Of a DNA stretch of 21,066 bases, positions 14,659-21,066 are shown in pieces. The DNA is from Paracoccaceae bacterium. Lineage in GTDB: Bacteria; Pseudomonadota; Alphaproteobacteria; Rhodobacterales; Rhodobacteraceae. Where the stretch lies: NCBI GenBank assembly GCA_027069385.1, contig JALXER010000152.1, forward strand, positions 1 to 21,066, given 5' to 3'. Below the pieces are notes generated by a model, which was not told the origin of the DNA, did not search any database, and was given only the letters and a program-made list of their open reading frames with translations. Made by a program: the position numbers and the translations under genes. Each line of letters opens with the position of its first letter. The stretch's first letter is position 1.

Positions 14659-15622
14659 CAATAGCAAACCATTCACCGGTTTGTTTAAGCGCTTCCAGTC
14701 CCTGATCAAACAGCGCCAGCGCCCGCATTGCGTCGGGATTGCCGTTAAAGGCAATGGCGTGCAGGGTGGCGTTCCAGGTTACTTCGGGGTTGGGAACCAG
14801 ACCGGTTTGCAAAAACCCCTTGACGCTGACACTGTCGGCGACGATCGCGTCGAATTCTCCGGCAATCAGCCCGTTCAGGCAAATGGCCACGCTGGGGCGG
14901 GTTTCGACGATGGCATAGATCGCGGCCAGCGGCGCGGCGGGGTAAAATCCGGTAGAGCAGATTTCCAGATAGGTCGGGGCGTGGATATCGACCGGTGTAT
15001 CCAGCGCGTATAGCGAGACCTGAAGCGCATAGACCGGTTGCGAAAACGTATAGTTCTGGCAAAGGTTGCGCGACTGGGCCGACAGGCCGGTGGTGTTGTC
15101 GCAATCGGGGCGCACCCACGGGTAGGAAAGCACAATTGTGGGCAGTGCCTGCGCGGCCTGTGCGGCCTGATCGAGCGGGCGCAGATCGAAAAACTGGAAC
15201 ATGTCGCCAAAGCCCGAATTGCCCAGCGCGGCCACAACGATATCGTTGATCATGCCGCGCCCCTCTATGCCGGAAAACGGCGGGAAATCCCCGACGCTCA
15301 GCAGGGCAGGGGTGTCGGGCGCGATGCGCGGCGGCGGCGGAGTGGCCGCGGGCGTTTCGGTTGAAACCGCAACCGGCCCTGCCTGACAGGGCAGTTCCAG
15401 TATCATGCCGATTTCGATGGTGTTGCGGTCCGGCCCGATGATTTGTGTGTTGGTGCTGTAGATCCCGTCGGCCATCTGGCGGGTGCCATAGGCGGCCATG
15501 GCGATAGAATTAAGCGTATCCCCGGGCGCGACTTCGTAGGGTTCGCAAGCGGTTTGCGCCAATGCGGCGATTGGCGCAAACCAAAGGGTGAAACCAGCAA
15601 CTATGCCAAATTGTCTGCACAT
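14630..15622 (-). CDS. Periplasmic LysM plus solute-binding-protein-like (SBP_bac_3-like) fusion
   Basis: 330 residues. Residues 1-23 form a signal peptide (VAGFTLWFAPIAALAQ). A LysM domain follows (about 26-79, YEVAPGDTLNSIAMAAYG...MILELPC), the module that binds peptidoglycan N-acetylglucosamine chains. After a Pro/Thr-rich linker (about 82-102) comes a periplasmic binding-protein-like domain (about 105-325) with FPPFSGIEGRGMINDIVVAA, VLSYPWVRP, and the hinge region LIAGEFDAIVADSVSVKGFL, as in amino-acid-type solute receptors. No ABC permease or ATPase gene is nearby, so it may act as a sensor or wall-linked binder rather than a transport component. The ribosome site before ATG 15622 is weak, so the start is less certain than the rest. 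Confidence 0.78.
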   Translation of the reverse strand: MCRQFGIVAGFTLWFAPIAALAQTACEPYEVAPGDTLNSIAMAAYGTRQMADGIYSTNTQIIGPDRNTIEIGMILELPCQAGPVAVSTETPAATPPPPRIAPDTPALLSVGDFPPFSGIEGRGMINDIVVAALGNSGFGDMFQFFDLRPLDQAAQAAQALPTIVLSYPWVRPDCDNTTGLSAQSRNLCQNYTFSQPVYALQVSLYALDTPVDIHAPTYLEICSTGFYPAAPLAAIYAIVETRPSVAICLNGLIAGEFDAIVADSVSVKGFLQTGLVPNPEVTWNATLHAIAFNGNPDAMRALALFDQGLEALKQTGEWFAIVSEHLNRLP

Positions 15623-15670
15623 CGATGGGTCGATCCGGTTCGGTTTGGCGCGCTATTCACGCGGGTGATT

Positions 15671-15692
15671 TGATCCCGATCTTAGGGGATCA
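15671..15692 (-). terminator. Weak hairpin at the end of the SPFH-NfeD operon
   Basis: TGATCCC/GGGATCA (stem seven bp, loop eight) overlaps the NfeD stop codon. On the minus strand it is followed by AAATCAC rather than a T-run. It could end the SPFH-NfeD transcript or merely space it from the gene that follows on the same strand. Confidence 0.3.
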
Positions 15693-16154
15693 GGCGTTCG
15701 TTACCCGCAAGGTTACCCCATCTGCCTCAGTAATGACAACCGTATGTCCCGGATTTGCAATTTCTCCGTTATCCCAGCGGGCTGGCCATTGCACGCCGCT
15801 TACCTCTATGGTGCCGCGCCCGTCCTCGAAGGCAAGCACCTTGGCGCGCTGCCCCACCATGTTCCTGGATCGGGCGTTCAGCCGGCTTGCGGGTTCCTTG
15901 TCTGTGTACTTGGTCACGAATTTGCGCCCGACAAAGATCATGACCAGCGACAGGATGGCGAAAATGGCCACCAGATATTCACCGGCCAGACCAGGCACCA
16001 GCCAGACGATCACCGCCATGACGATTGCTGCCAGCCCCGGCCAGACAAAGATGAATGACGGGGCCAGAATTTCGATGGTGATCAGGGTGATCCCCAAGGC
16101 GACCCAAACCCACGGGTTCAGTTCGGCCACCCAGAGAAAGAATTGGTTTTCCAT
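15690..16154 (-). CDS. NfeD family membrane protein
   Basis: 154 residues, the short NfeD form. Three hydrophobic helices (about residues 12-33, 37-57 and 60-77) are followed by a soluble C-terminal OB-fold (about 90-152, with MVGQRAKVLAF, GTIEVSGVQWPARWDNG and HTVVITEADGVTLRV). NfeD proteins pair with SPFH/stomatin partners in bacteria and are thought to organise or scaffold membrane microdomains. The pairing is kept here: the upstream SPFH gene ends nine bases before this ATG. The ribosome site TAAGGAG (minus strand of 16160-16166) includes that gene's stop codon, so ribosomes finishing SPFH would sit on the NfeD initiation site. Confidence 0.9.
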   Translation of the reverse strand: MENQFFLWVAELNPWVWVALGITLITIEILAPSFIFVWPGLAAIVMAVIVWLVPGLAGEYLVAIFAILSLVMIFVGRKFVTKYTDKEPASRLNARSRNMVGQRAKVLAFEDGRGTIEVSGVQWPARWDNGEIANPGHTVVITEADGVTLRVTNA

Positions 16155-16163
16155 GTGGACTCC

Positions 16164-17108
16164 TTATTTCTCTTTGACAGCTTTTGCGATGTCGGAGATC
16201 CCGGCGATAGATCCGATGACGCTGGCGGCCTCGAGCGGGATCATGATGGTTTTCGAATTGGGCGAAGATGCGACCTCTTTCAGCGCTTCGGTGTATTTTT
16301 GCGCAACAAAATAGTTGATCGCCTGCACGTCGCCCTCGGCGATGGCAACCGACACCATTTTGGTCGCCTTTGCTTCGGCCTCGGCGGCGCGTTCGCGGGC
16401 TTCTGCATCCAGGAACGCAGCCTCGCGGCGGCCTTCTGCCTCGCGAATTTGGGCTTCACGCAGGCCTTCGGCGGTTAGAATAGCGGACTGCTTTTCGCCC
16501 TCGGCGGTCAAAATGTCCGCACGTTTCATGCGCTCGGCCTTCATCTGGCGGGCCATGGCCTCGTTAATATCGGGCGGCGGCGCCAGATCTTTGATTTCGA
16601 CGCGCATTACCTTGACGCCCCAGCCATGGGATGCTTCGTCAATGACGCTTAGCAAACGGTGGTTGATGGCATCGCGGTTGGACAGGCTTTCGTCCAGGTC
16701 CATAGAGCCGATAACCGCACGGATATTGGTCATGGAAAGGTTCCGGATGGCCCGTTCCAGATCGCGCACCTCATAGGCAGCCCGCGCCGCGTCAACCACT
16801 TGGTAAAAGGCAATCGCGTCGGCAACCACCATGGCGTTATCCTTGGTAATCACCTCTTGGCTATGAATATCCAGCACGGTTTCCATCATGTTGATTTTGG
16901 CACCGACCTTGTCCATGACCGGAATTAGAAACCCAAGCCCGGGGGGCAGGGTGCGGGTATAGCGGCCAAAGCGTTCGATGGTCCATTCCTCGCCCTGCGG
17001 GACGACCTTAACCATCATCCAGATCATGATAATGGCAAAAACCAGCACAGCAATGGCGGTAATGCCAAACGCGCCCAGTGAATCAAGTGGTCCGTTCTGT
17101 GTAAACAT
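16164..17108 (-). CDS. SPFH/Band 7 (stomatin/QmcA-like) membrane protein
   Basis: 314 residues from ATG 17108 (MFTQNG), preceded by AGAGGA. A TTG five codons upstream is in frame but lacks its own site. A single N-terminal membrane helix (about residues 14-34) is followed by the SPFH domain (about 36-200, including VPQGEEWTIERFGRYTRTL and PGLGFLIPVMDKV). Next is an Ala/Glu-rich coiled coil (about 205-265, with repeated ILTAEG and REAEGRREA units) and a C-terminal oligomerisation segment. This is the QmcA/paraslipin type that forms large cages in the inner membrane and often regulates FtsH-like proteases. It forms an operon with NfeD and diverges from the ExbB-like gene. Confidence 0.94.
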   Translation of the reverse strand: MFTQNGPLDSLGAFGITAIAVLVFAIIMIWMMVKVVPQGEEWTIERFGRYTRTLPPGLGFLIPVMDKVGAKINMMETVLDIHSQEVITKDNAMVVADAIAFYQVVDAARAAYEVRDLERAIRNLSMTNIRAVIGSMDLDESLSNRDAINHRLLSVIDEASHGWGVKVMRVEIKDLAPPPDINEAMARQMKAERMKRADILTAEGEKQSAILTAEGLREAQIREAEGRREAAFLDAEARERAAEAEAKATKMVSVAIAEGDVQAINYFVAQKYTEALKEVASSPNSKTIMIPLEAASVIGSIAGISDIAKAVKEK

Positions 17109-17264
17109 ATTTGTTCCTCTCAAGTTTATATCTGAAATAGACAGGTGTATTTTTGATTGTTAAGGGTTATATATGCTACATTGTGTGCCATTTCCACGGC
17201 TATCCGCAATATTTTTGCTTTTTCCAAGTGGTAAAGCACCCGCAATCAGGAGCGCCAAAACGGC
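17109..17264. promoter_or_regulatory. Divergent AT-rich promoter region between SPFH-NfeD and the motor-like operon
   Basis: This 156-base spacer is strikingly AT-rich compared with its surroundings (17109-17215 in particular) and must serve both outward-facing operons. TATAAA on the minus strand (about 17121-17128) and TTATATATGCTACA on the plus strand (about 17167-17180) are plausible -10 areas, without clean -35 partners. AGGAG (17248-17252) is the ribosome site for the plus-strand gene, with a rather long 12-base spacing. Confidence 0.4.
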
Positions 17265-18464
17265 ATGACATTTGTTCTCGATTCGAAAAAAGAACCCAAG
17301 TTTACCTTGCCCACCCGCCAGACGTTTATCATGGTGGTTATCCTTGCACTAGTGCTGGTCGGGGGCTATTTTGCCTATCCTTCCATGGCCGCCATATTCG
17401 AGGCCTCGCCCTATCTGAACGGGGTTATTCTGGCGGTATTCGTCGTCGGGGTTGCCGCGTGTTTCTGGCAGGTTTACACCCTGCTTTCCTCGGTCAGCTG
17501 GATCGAGGGGTTCGCGCTGGACCGGCCCGGCCACGAATTTGTCAAATCGCCACGCATTCTGGCGTCGCTTTCGGCGCTGCTGTCGGATAACCGGGCGCGC
17601 AAATCGCTGACCTCTACCTCGACCCGCTCCATTCTGGAATCGGTGGGCACGCGGCTGGATGAATTGCGCGACATCACCCGTTATATTGCCAGCCTGCTGA
17701 TTTTCCTTGGCCTGCTGGGTACGTTTTACGGGTTGGCCACCACGGTGCCGGCGGTGGTCGATACCATTCGCAGCCTTGCGCCGCAGGAAGGGGCCGAGGC
17801 CTCGACCGTGTTTGCCAACCTGATGCACGGGCTGGAAAACCAGTTGGGCGGCATGGGCACGGCGTTTGCCTCGTCCCTGCTGGGGCTGGCCGGTTCGCTG
17901 GTGGTGGGCCTGCTGGAACTGTTCGCCAGCCATGGCCAGAACCGGTTCTATATGGAGCTTGAGGAATGGTTGTCCTCGATCACCCGCATTTCGCTGATTT
18001 CGGATGACGGAGAGCATAGCGGCGGCGGTGGGGATACTTCGGCGCTTTACGGCTTTATGGAGCAGACCGCCCTACAGATCGAAACCCTGAAAGACGTGAT
18101 GATGCGCGGCGAGGAATCCCGCCAGAAAACCGACAAAAGCCTTAGCGACCTTGCCCATTCGGTTTCCTCGCTATCCTATAACATATCCGAGGGCACCGGC
18201 ACCAAGCTGAGCCTTGACACCGAAGTGTTCGAACGCATCGCCACCAATCAGGCCGAGATGACCAGCCTGTTGCGCAAGGAACAGGATGAAACCGGCCTGC
18301 TCGACAGCGAGGCGCGGGCGCGGCTGCGCTCGATCGATGTGCAATTGCTGCGGGTGCTCGAAGAAATGTCGGCCGGCCGCAAGGATTCCATCGCGGAACT
18401 GCGCGGTGATCTGGCGACGCTGGCCCAAAGCATTCTGGCGCTTGCCAACGAGCGGCGGGGCTAG
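17265..18464 (+). CDS. MotA/TolQ/ExbB-family proton-channel-like protein
   Basis: 399 residues with four predicted membrane segments: about 23-45 (IMVVILALVLVGGYFAY), 53-75 (GVILAVFVVGVAACFW), 138-160 (RYIASLLIFLGLLGTFYGLATT) and 187-216 (GMGTAFASSLLGLAGSLVVGLLEL). The pair LLGTFYGLATTV and GMGTAFASSLLGLAGS matches the conserved channel helices of the MotA/TolQ/ExbB superfamily, which forms pentamers around a dimeric partner and converts ion flow into movement. A cytoplasmic C-terminal region of about 160 residues follows, longer than in TolQ and helical in character. The partner gene begins three bases after the stop. No flagellar, Tol-Pal or TonB gene is nearby, so the cellular task of this pair is unknown. 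Confidence 0.88.
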   Translation: MTFVLDSKKEPKFTLPTRQTFIMVVILALVLVGGYFAYPSMAAIFEASPYLNGVILAVFVVGVAACFWQVYTLLSSVSWIEGFALDRPGHEFVKSPRILASLSALLSDNRARKSLTSTSTRSILESVGTRLDELRDITRYIASLLIFLGLLGTFYGLATTVPAVVDTIRSLAPQEGAEASTVFANLMHGLENQLGGMGTAFASSLLGLAGSLVVGLLELFASHGQNRFYMELEEWLSSITRISLISDDGEHSGGGGDTSALYGFMEQTALQIETLKDVMMRGEESRQKTDKSLSDLAHSVSSLSYNISEGTGTKLSLDTEVFERIATNQAEMTSLLRKEQDETGLLDSEARARLRSIDVQLLRVLEEMSAGRKDSIAELRGDLATLAQSILALANERRG

Positions 18465-18467
18465 GTC

Positions 18468-21066
18468 GTGGCGCTGGGGCGACGGGCGGGCGGACGCGAG
18501 GGGCCAAACATCTGGCCCGGCTTCGTCGATGCCATGACGGCGCTGTTGCTGGTGCTGTTCTTTGTGCTGTCGATCTTTATGATCGTGCAATTCGTGCTTA
18601 GCGAAACCATTACCACCAAAGACAACGAATTGTCCGATCTGGCCGAACAGGTCGCCGGGCTGGCCGATGCGCTGGGGCTGGAAACCCGCCGCGCCGATGC
18701 CCTGAACCAACAGGTCGGGGAACTCGACCGGCAAATCAGCGCTGCGGACCAGGAGGCCGCGCGCCAGAACGCCCTGATCGCCACGCTCAGCCGCCAGCGC
18801 GATGCGCTGCAAGCCGAGCAGGAGGCCCACGCCGCGCAGATTGCAAGCTACGAGGAGCGCGTCGCAAGCCTGCTGGCCGACAATCGCGACCTGAGCAGCG
18901 CCATCGAGGCGGCACAGGCCAATGTCGATGCGCTGGAGGCCGCCAATCAGGTTGAAATCGACGCCAAAGAGGCCGCGCAACTGGCGCTGGCACAGGCGCG
19001 CTCGGAAGTGGATGCGCAGGCCGAACAGGCCCGTCTGGCCGCTGCCCGCGCCGATGCGCTGCGCGCCATGATCGCCGATCTGCAAGGTGCCGATGAACGC
19101 CGCACCGCGCAATTGGCCGAAATGCAGGCGCAGATTGCCAGTTCGGCACAGGCACTGTTTCTGGCCGAAGCCAACAAGCGCGAGGCGCAGGCCCGCATTC
19201 AGGAACTGGTCGCGCAAAACCGCGATCTGACCGAAAATCTGGCCTCGGGGCAGAATAATCTTAGCGGCCTCGGCGCCGATCTTGACGCGGCGCGCGCCCA
19301 GATTGCCAGCCTGCAGACCGAGCGCGACGACCTTCAGACCCGTTACAACGCCGCCGAACTGGCCCGCGTTGCGGCGCTGCAAACCCTTGCCGAGCGCGAG
19401 GCCGATCTGGCCGATATCAGCGCGCAATCCGACGCGGCGCAGGCCGCGCTGGCCCAGCAACAGACGGTGATCGACGACGCCAAGGCCAATGCGGAACGGC
19501 TGGCAACCTTGCTGGCCGATCGTGAAAATGCCATTACAGCCGCCGAATTGGCGCTGGCCGAACGGGCCGCCGAATTGTCCGATACCGAACGTGATCTGGC
19601 CAGCCAGCGTGCTGCTGCCCAAGCCGCGCGCGACGAAATTCGCGCGCTGGAGGAAGCCCGCCGCGTGCTCGAAGAAGACCTGAACCTGGTGCAACTGGCT
19701 CGGATCGCGGTTCTGGCCGATTTGGTCGCGGCGCGCAACCAAGCGGCGCTGAGCAACGAAAATCTGGCGGCGGCGCAGGTGGCGCTCGATGAAATGCAGG
19801 GCAACGCGCAGGACGTGGCGGCGCAACTGGCGCAGGCCAACGCGGCGCTGCGCAACCAGCAGGCCACCACCGCCGACGCCGAGGCCAATGCCGAGCGGCT
19901 GGCGCAATTGCTGGTCGAGCGTGACAGGCAGATCGAGGCGGCCCAGCAAGCGCTGGCCGATCAGGAGATCGACGCAGAGGAGGCCGCACGGCGTATCGCG
20001 CAGGCCGAGGCCGATCTGGAGGCCCAGACCAACGCCACCAACCAGGCCCATGCCAACGCGCTGCGGCTGGCCGAACTGTTGCAGGACCGCGAGGTAGCCA
20101 TCACCGCCGCAGAACTGGCGCTGGCCGAACGGGCCGCGGCGCTCGATGACGCGGAAAAGGCGCGGCTGGCCGATGCCGCCGCTGCCGAGGCTCTGCGTGC
20201 CCAGCTAGGTAATGCCGAAGAAGAACTGACCGCCATGACCCTTGCCTTGGAGGAAGAACGCGCCAAGGCGCTCGAAACCCTGACCCAACTGGCCGCGGCG
20301 CGCGCTGCGCAGCGTGAACTGGCCGATAGGGATACGCGCTCGGCCGATATTATCGAAAACCAGCAGGTGGCGCTGGCCGAGGCACAGCGCCTGTTGCGCC
20401 TGCAAGAGGCCGAGAATGCCGACAATGCCCGCGCGGTGGCGCTGCTGAACCAGCAAACCGCCGCGCTGCGCGACGAGTTGAACGCGCTGCAAGGGTTGCT
20501 CGATGAATCCAACGCCAAGGACGAGGCGGCGCAAATCCGGATCGAAACGCTGGGGGCCGACCTGAATGCGGCGCTGGCCCGGGTTGCCGCCGAGCAAAAC
20601 GCCCGCGCGACCGCCGAAGCCGCCCGCGCCGATGCCGAAGCCCTGGCGCGCCAACTGGCCGAGGCCGAGGCGCAGGACCTGCGCGGGTTCCGCTCCGAAT
20701 TCTTTGGCCGCATCCGCGAGGTGCTGGGCGAGCGCGAGGGCGTCAAGGTGGTGGGCGACCGGTTTGTGTTCTCTTCCGAAGTGCTGTTTGCCCCCGGTTC
20801 GGCGGATCTGGGTGAAGATGGCAAGGCGCAGATCGCCCGTGTGGCAACGGTGCTGCGCGATGTGTCCGACGAACTGCCCGATGATCTGAACTGGATCCTG
20901 CGGGTGGATGGCCATACCGATAACACGCCGCTGGGGGCCGGCAGCCGCTTTGCCGATAACTGGGAACTGTCGCAGGCCCGTGCCCTGTCGGTGGTCCGCT
21001 ACCTGATCGATGAACAGAATATCCCCGCCAACCGGCTTGCGGCCACCGGATTTGGCGAATTCCAAC
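18468..21066 (+). CDS. MotB/ZorB-like OmpA-domain protein with giant coiled coil, 3'-truncated by window edge
   Basis: 866 codons are open from GTG 18468 to the right edge with no stop. Residues 1-18 are cytoplasmic and basic. One membrane helix (about 19-44) starts FVDAMTALLLVLFF, with D21 at the position of the ion-binding Asp of MotB/TolR/ExbD proteins. About 700 residues (46-745) are then almost entirely Ala/Leu/Glu/Gln/Arg-rich coiled coil. An OmpA-like peptidoglycan-binding domain starts near 759 (FSSEVLFAPGSADLGEDG; VDGHTDNTPLG from about 813; NWELSQARALSVVRYL; ATGFGEFQ at the edge). The three-base gap to the channel gene and the Asp make it that protein's stator-type partner. The start is GTG with a weak ribosome site, so translational coupling is likely. 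The coil contains repeats in heptad register. Confidence 0.88.
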   Translation, partial: MALGRRAGGREGPNIWPGFVDAMTALLLVLFFVLSIFMIVQFVLSETITTKDNELSDLAEQVAGLADALGLETRRADALNQQVGELDRQISAADQEAARQNALIATLSRQRDALQAEQEAHAAQIASYEERVASLLADNRDLSSAIEAAQANVDALEAANQVEIDAKEAAQLALAQARSEVDAQAEQARLAAARADALRAMIADLQGADERRTAQLAEMQAQIASSAQALFLAEANKREAQARIQELVAQNRDLTENLASGQNNLSGLGADLDAARAQIASLQTERDDLQTRYNAAELARVAALQTLAEREADLADISAQSDAAQAALAQQQTVIDDAKANAERLATLLADRENAITAAELALAERAAELSDTERDLASQRAAAQAARDEIRALEEARRVLEEDLNLVQLARIAVLADLVAARNQAALSNENLAAAQVALDEMQGNAQDVAAQLAQANAALRNQQATTADAEANAERLAQLLVERDRQIEAAQQALADQEIDAEEAARRIAQAEADLEAQTNATNQAHANALRLAELLQDREVAITAAELALAERAAALDDAEKARLADAAAAEALRAQLGNAEEELTAMTLALEEERAKALETLTQLAAARAAQRELADRDTRSADIIENQQVALAEAQRLLRLQEAENADNARAVALLNQQTAALRDELNALQGLLDESNAKDEAAQIRIETLGADLNAALARVAAEQNARATAEAARADAEALARQLAEAEAQDLRGFRSEFFGRIREVLGEREGVKVVGDRFVFSSEVLFAPGSADLGEDGKAQIARVATVLRDVSDELPDDLNWILRVDGHTDNTPLGAGSRFADNWELSQARALSVVRYLIDEQNIPANRLAATGFGEFQ
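19488..20171 (+). repeat. Internal heptad-phased repeats within the coiled-coil gene
   Basis: Three copies of a unit with pattern NAxRLAxLLxxR(E/D)xxI begin at 19488, 19887 and 20055 (residues 341, 474 and 530). The first and third continue with the identical ITAAELALAERAA and share 21 identical bases in that part. The spacings are 399 and 168 bases, that is 19 and 8 full heptads. This points to duplication within the coil that preserved helical register. Confidence 0.7.

Noticed and set aside
18171..20051. 626-codon open frame antisense to the motor-like genes
   Set aside because: It is the mirror of the Ala/Leu/Gln-rich coiled-coil coding sequence and crosses the junction of two well-supported plus-strand genes. 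Its Gly/Leu/Arg repeats reflect complemented codons.
19961..20926. Ser/Ala/Arg-rich 321-codon antisense frame
   Set aside because: The extreme Ser-Ala-Arg composition is the complement of GCG/CGC/GAG-type codons. It lies opposite the coil and OmpA domain, which is clearly coding.
17265..21066. Zorya anti-phage system (ZorAB)
   Set aside because: The two genes share the motor architecture, but the long coil is on the opposite subunit and no ZorC/D/E helicase or nuclease gene is visible. The right side is cut off, so the idea is kept only as a checkable alternative.

Overview
The window looks like a stretch of chromosome from an alphaproteobacterium, most probably a member of the Rhodobacteraceae (Roseobacter/Rhodobacter relatives). 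The reasons are the high G+C content, tight operons with ATGA/GTGA stop-start overlaps, and lineage-typical families: a DUF4453-like protein, a DUF2125 protein, a LysM/solute-binding-like protein, a citramalate synthase and an NDUFAF6-type squalene/phytoene-synthase-fold protein. I see no rRNA, tRNA, CRISPR array, transposase or phage gene. The content is mostly housekeeping genes plus several poorly characterised families.

Layout. (1) 1-2787, plus strand: the 3' part of an alpha-methylacyl-CoA racemase, an FAD-dependent aromatic-ring-type monooxygenase, and an exported Cys-rich DUF4453/SH3-like protein. (2) 2788-3090: intergenic, with a 114-nt multi-hairpin repeat (copy A). (3) 3091-9109, plus strand: cysS, a REPIN-like pair of inverted palindromes, then a five-gene overlapping cluster of cimA, a SAM methyltransferase, an alpha/beta hydrolase, a histidine phosphatase and an NDUFAF6-like protein. 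(4) 9110-9454: repeat copy B in inverted orientation, plus further hairpins. (5) An MFS transporter (minus) divergent from an AlkA-type DNA glycosylase and an abutting carboxylesterase (plus). (6) A tiny exported/membrane protein with its own Rho-independent terminator, and an HNH endonuclease. (7) A DUF2125 protein (minus), divergent from a ChaC-like gamma-glutamylcyclotransferase (plus), which overlaps tail-to-tail with a LysM/solute-binding-like protein (minus). (8) An SPFH/stomatin-NfeD membrane pair (minus), divergent from (9) an ExbB/MotA-like channel protein and a very large MotB/OmpA-like partner with about 700 residues of predicted coiled coil, which runs off the right edge.

The two most unusual signals are these. 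First, copies A and B are a gapless 114-nt repeat whose hairpin arms differ by compensatory changes: I count seven base pairs changed on both sides. Structure, not sequence, therefore appears to be what is kept. Second, the ion-motor-like pair at the right end has its long coiled coil in the peptidoglycan-binding subunit. If fully extended, that coil would be several times longer than a periplasm is wide. It also carries internal repeats spaced by exact multiples of seven residues.
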